Below are positions 62,103-64,000 of a stretch of 64,000 nt of DNA, in pieces (position 1 is the first letter of the stretch; each line of letters begins with the position of its first letter). The stretch is from Carboxylicivirga linearis (lineage in GTDB: Bacteria > Bacteroidota > Bacteroidia > Bacteroidales > Marinilabiliaceae). The position numbers and the translations under genes are program-made. The stretch spans positions 1-64,000 of the forward strand of contig NZ_JAGUCO010000026.1 in NCBI RefSeq assembly GCF_018271995.1, read 5' to 3'. The notes below the pieces were generated by a model, which searched no databases, was not told the DNA's origin, and saw only the letters and a list, made by a program, of their open reading frames with translations.

Positions 62103-64000
62103 ATGAACATGAAAATCCAAAATTCGATTTATTTAGTTGTCTTCTTATTGACGTCATGTATAAATCAACCAGCTACTAAAGTTTATGAAAATACAATGTG
62201 GTATGCTCAACCTGCCGAACAGTGGGAAGAAAGTCTACCTATAGGAAATGGTAGAATCGGGGCTATGGTATATGGCCGAACCGATATTGAGCACATTCAA
62301 TTAAACGATGATTCGATGTGGCCGGGAAAGATGGAATGGAATAATCCTGTTGGTCGACCAGAAGATTTGAAAAAAATCAGACAATACCTTATAGAAGGCA
62401 AAAATGATAAGGCAGATGCCCTATTGATTGAGAAATTCTCGAATAAAAGTGTGGGGCGATCACATCAAACTTTAGGTGATTTATTTATAGAATTGAATCA
62501 TGACAATGTTACTGATTATCGCAGAGAATTGGATTTAGAAACAGCAATAGCAACTACCACTTATAAAACCAATGGAAAAGAAGTAACAGAGAAGGTTTTT
62601 GCAACCAATCCTCATCAGGCCATTATTATTGAATTGAGTTCTAAAGCTGAAGAGGGATTAAATGGGAAATTATTGTTTTCTCGTCCCGAAGATGAAGGTC
62701 ATCCAACCGTAACCGTTAGTGTGGATGATTCTGGTAATTTGCTCATGGATGGGGAGGTGACTCAGTATGGTGGAGCTTTTGATTCAAAGCCTGATCCAAT
62801 TACCTATGGGGTGAAGTTTCAAACTCGTTTGAAAGTGGTTAATCAGGACGGTGAAGTTATTTCAGGTGATGATTATTTGGAACTAAAGGGAGTTAAGAAA
62901 GCCGTTATTTATTTGGTTTCAAATAGCTCGTTTTATCATGATGATTATATTACCCAAAATAAAAAGCAACTGCAAAATGTTGTTAATAATAAACTTGCCA
63001 AAGTTGAGGAAGAACATATAAAAGATCATCAGCAGTTTTATTCAAGGGTTCATATTAATCTTGAGCACGATAGAATGGATTCTATTCCTACTGATGCACG
63101 ATTAAAACGAATTCAGGAAGGTGCAATTGATTTGGGGATGGAAGAGTTGCTGTTTAATTATGGTCGATATTTATTAATTGGTTGCTCACGCGAAGGAACG
63201 TTAGCTGCCAATCTGCAAGGATTATGGAATCCACATATTTTTGCCCCCTGGAATGGAGATTATCATTTGAATATCAATCTTCAGATGAATTACTGGTTAG
63301 CTAATAATACCAACCTGGATGAGCTGAATATGCCTTTGTTCGATTATGTGGATCGTTTAATTGAAAATGGTAAAGAAACAGCTAAAGTGAATTTTGGTTG
63401 TCGTGGCTCATTTATTCCTCATGCTACAGATATTTGGGCAGTAACCTGGCTGAGAGCTCCAACTGCATATTGGGGAGGTTCGTTTGGTGCCGGAGGTTGG
63501 TTAATGCAGCATTACTGGCAACATTACGAATATACTCAGGATAAAGAATTTCTTAAAAACAGAGCCTATCCTGCCATAAAAGAAGTGGCTCAGTTTTATT
63601 CTGATTGGTTGATAGAAGATCCTCGAGATGGATCGTTGGTTGCAGCACCTTCAACATCACCTGAGAATCAGTTTTATAATACCGATGGAAAAGCAGTAGC
63701 GTCTTGTATGGGAAGTGCCATGGATCAACAGGTAATTGCCGAAGTATTTGGTGAATATGTTGCTGCATGCGAGGTGTTAGAAGAAGATAATGAATTGCTT
63801 CAAACTATAAAAGATCAGTTGACACGTTTGCGTCCCGGATTTGTTGTGGGCTCTGATGGTAGAATACAGGAATGGGACAGAGAGTATAAAGAAGTGGAAC
63901 CAGGGCATCGTCATATGTCACATTTATATGGCTTTCATCCAGGGATTACCATCAATGAAAACAATCATCCTGAGTTGATGGAAGGCATTAAAAAAACGCT
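62103..64000 (+). CDS. GH95-type alpha-L-fucosidase lipoprotein, 5' part
   Basis: A frame open from 62103 to the window edge (632 codons). It opens with a lipoprotein signal (VVFLLTSC), then the GH95 N-terminal beta domain (WYAQPAEQWEESLPIGNGRI, QLNDDSMWPG), a linker and an (alpha/alpha)6 catalytic barrel. Catalytic motifs are seen: NLQGLWNPHIFAPWNGDYHL with NINLQMNYW, the acid region APSTSPENQF, and HRHMSHLYGFHPG. GH95 enzymes cleave alpha-1,2-L-fucosyl links, and some act on galactosides. The C-terminus is outside. The nearest gene is pepE, unrelated; no SusC/SusD is visible. Confidence 0.9.
   Translation, partial: MNMKIQNSIYLVVFLLTSCINQPATKVYENTMWYAQPAEQWEESLPIGNGRIGAMVYGRTDIEHIQLNDDSMWPGKMEWNNPVGRPEDLKKIRQYLIEGKNDKADALLIEKFSNKSVGRSHQTLGDLFIELNHDNVTDYRRELDLETAIATTTYKTNGKEVTEKVFATNPHQAIIIELSSKAEEGLNGKLLFSRPEDEGHPTVTVSVDDSGNLLMDGEVTQYGGAFDSKPDPITYGVKFQTRLKVVNQDGEVISGDDYLELKGVKKAVIYLVSNSSFYHDDYITQNKKQLQNVVNNKLAKVEEEHIKDHQQFYSRVHINLEHDRMDSIPTDARLKRIQEGAIDLGMEELLFNYGRYLLIGCSREGTLAANLQGLWNPHIFAPWNGDYHLNINLQMNYWLANNTNLDELNMPLFDYVDRLIENGKETAKVNFGCRGSFIPHATDIWAVTWLRAPTAYWGGSFGAGGWLMQHYWQHYEYTQDKEFLKNRAYPAIKEVAQFYSDWLIEDPRDGSLVAAPSTSPENQFYNTDGKAVASCMGSAMDQQVIAEVFGEYVAACEVLEEDNELLQTIKDQLTRLRPGFVVGSDGRIQEWDREYKEVEPGHRHMSHLYGFHPGITINENNHPELMEGIKKT

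Overview
The window looks like chromosome from a low-GC member of the Bacteroidota, most likely a marine or anaerobic Marinilabiliales-type organism (order and genus are inference). The signs are Bacteroidota promoters of the TTG-N19-TAnnTTTG type, few Shine-Dalgarno sequences, a subtilase ending in a type IX secretion (T9SS) sorting domain, and lineage-typical families (DUF4783, DUF5686, LPP20 lipoproteins, YwqK/MORN proteins, a KMSKQ-type ValS). No phage, insertion sequence, CRISPR array or tRNA was recognised. The left edge is the 3' end of a 5S rRNA gene, so an rRNA operon lies just outside.

Region 0.1-14.5 kb: a hemerythrin-like protein with a LuxR-type regulator, an RDD membrane protein, a very large NtrY-like histidine kinase, rlmH, DUF4783-nadC, two lipoproteins (LPP20 and a TPR/CsgG-like protein), a 6-TM potassium channel, a D-threonine-aldolase-like PLP enzyme, a GNAT acetyltransferase, purA and a Fur-family regulator. 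Region 14.5-21.7 kb (minus strand): the bifunctional Rel enzyme, then an operon of an RlmL-like rRNA methyltransferase, a FabK/nitronate-monooxygenase-type flavoprotein and a catalytic/non-catalytic M16 peptidase pair. Region 21.7-25.3 kb: a glycyl radical enzyme that best fits trans-4-hydroxy-L-proline dehydratase, with its radical-SAM activase; a perfect 13-bp hairpin lies between them.

Region 25.3-36 kb is accessory in character: a possible structured small RNA, a patatin, small lipoproteins, DUF3795, two tandem chagasin-type protease inhibitors, a serine hydrolase, DUF4386, an M24 peptidase, a secreted beta-helix protein, a DUF1287 gene broken by one in-frame stop, a DinB-like protein and a short CDF metal transporter. 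Region 36-38.6 kb is a molybdate-type locus: a one-domain ModE-like regulator, three tandem 24-bp palindromes, a porin and modA, with no modB or modC.

Region 38.7-64 kb: valS, an AT-rich non-coding patch, a DUF5686 protein, an RluB-like pseudouridine synthase, glmM, and a four-gene export operon (adaptor, MacB-like permease, TolC, second adaptor) without an ATPase gene. Then come dnaK behind a sigma-54-like site, a YwqK/MORN protein, a T9SS-exported subtilase, xseA and xseB separated by a TPR sensor kinase, peptidase E, and the 5' part of a GH95-type alpha-fucosidase running off the right edge.

The most unusual points are the three tandem palindromes beside a ModE-like gene with an orphan modA, the candidate RNA at 25.7 kb, the hairpin inside the glycyl-radical operon, the kinase inserted between the exonuclease VII subunits, and the ATPase-less export operon. 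None of them is shown to be a new system from sequence alone.
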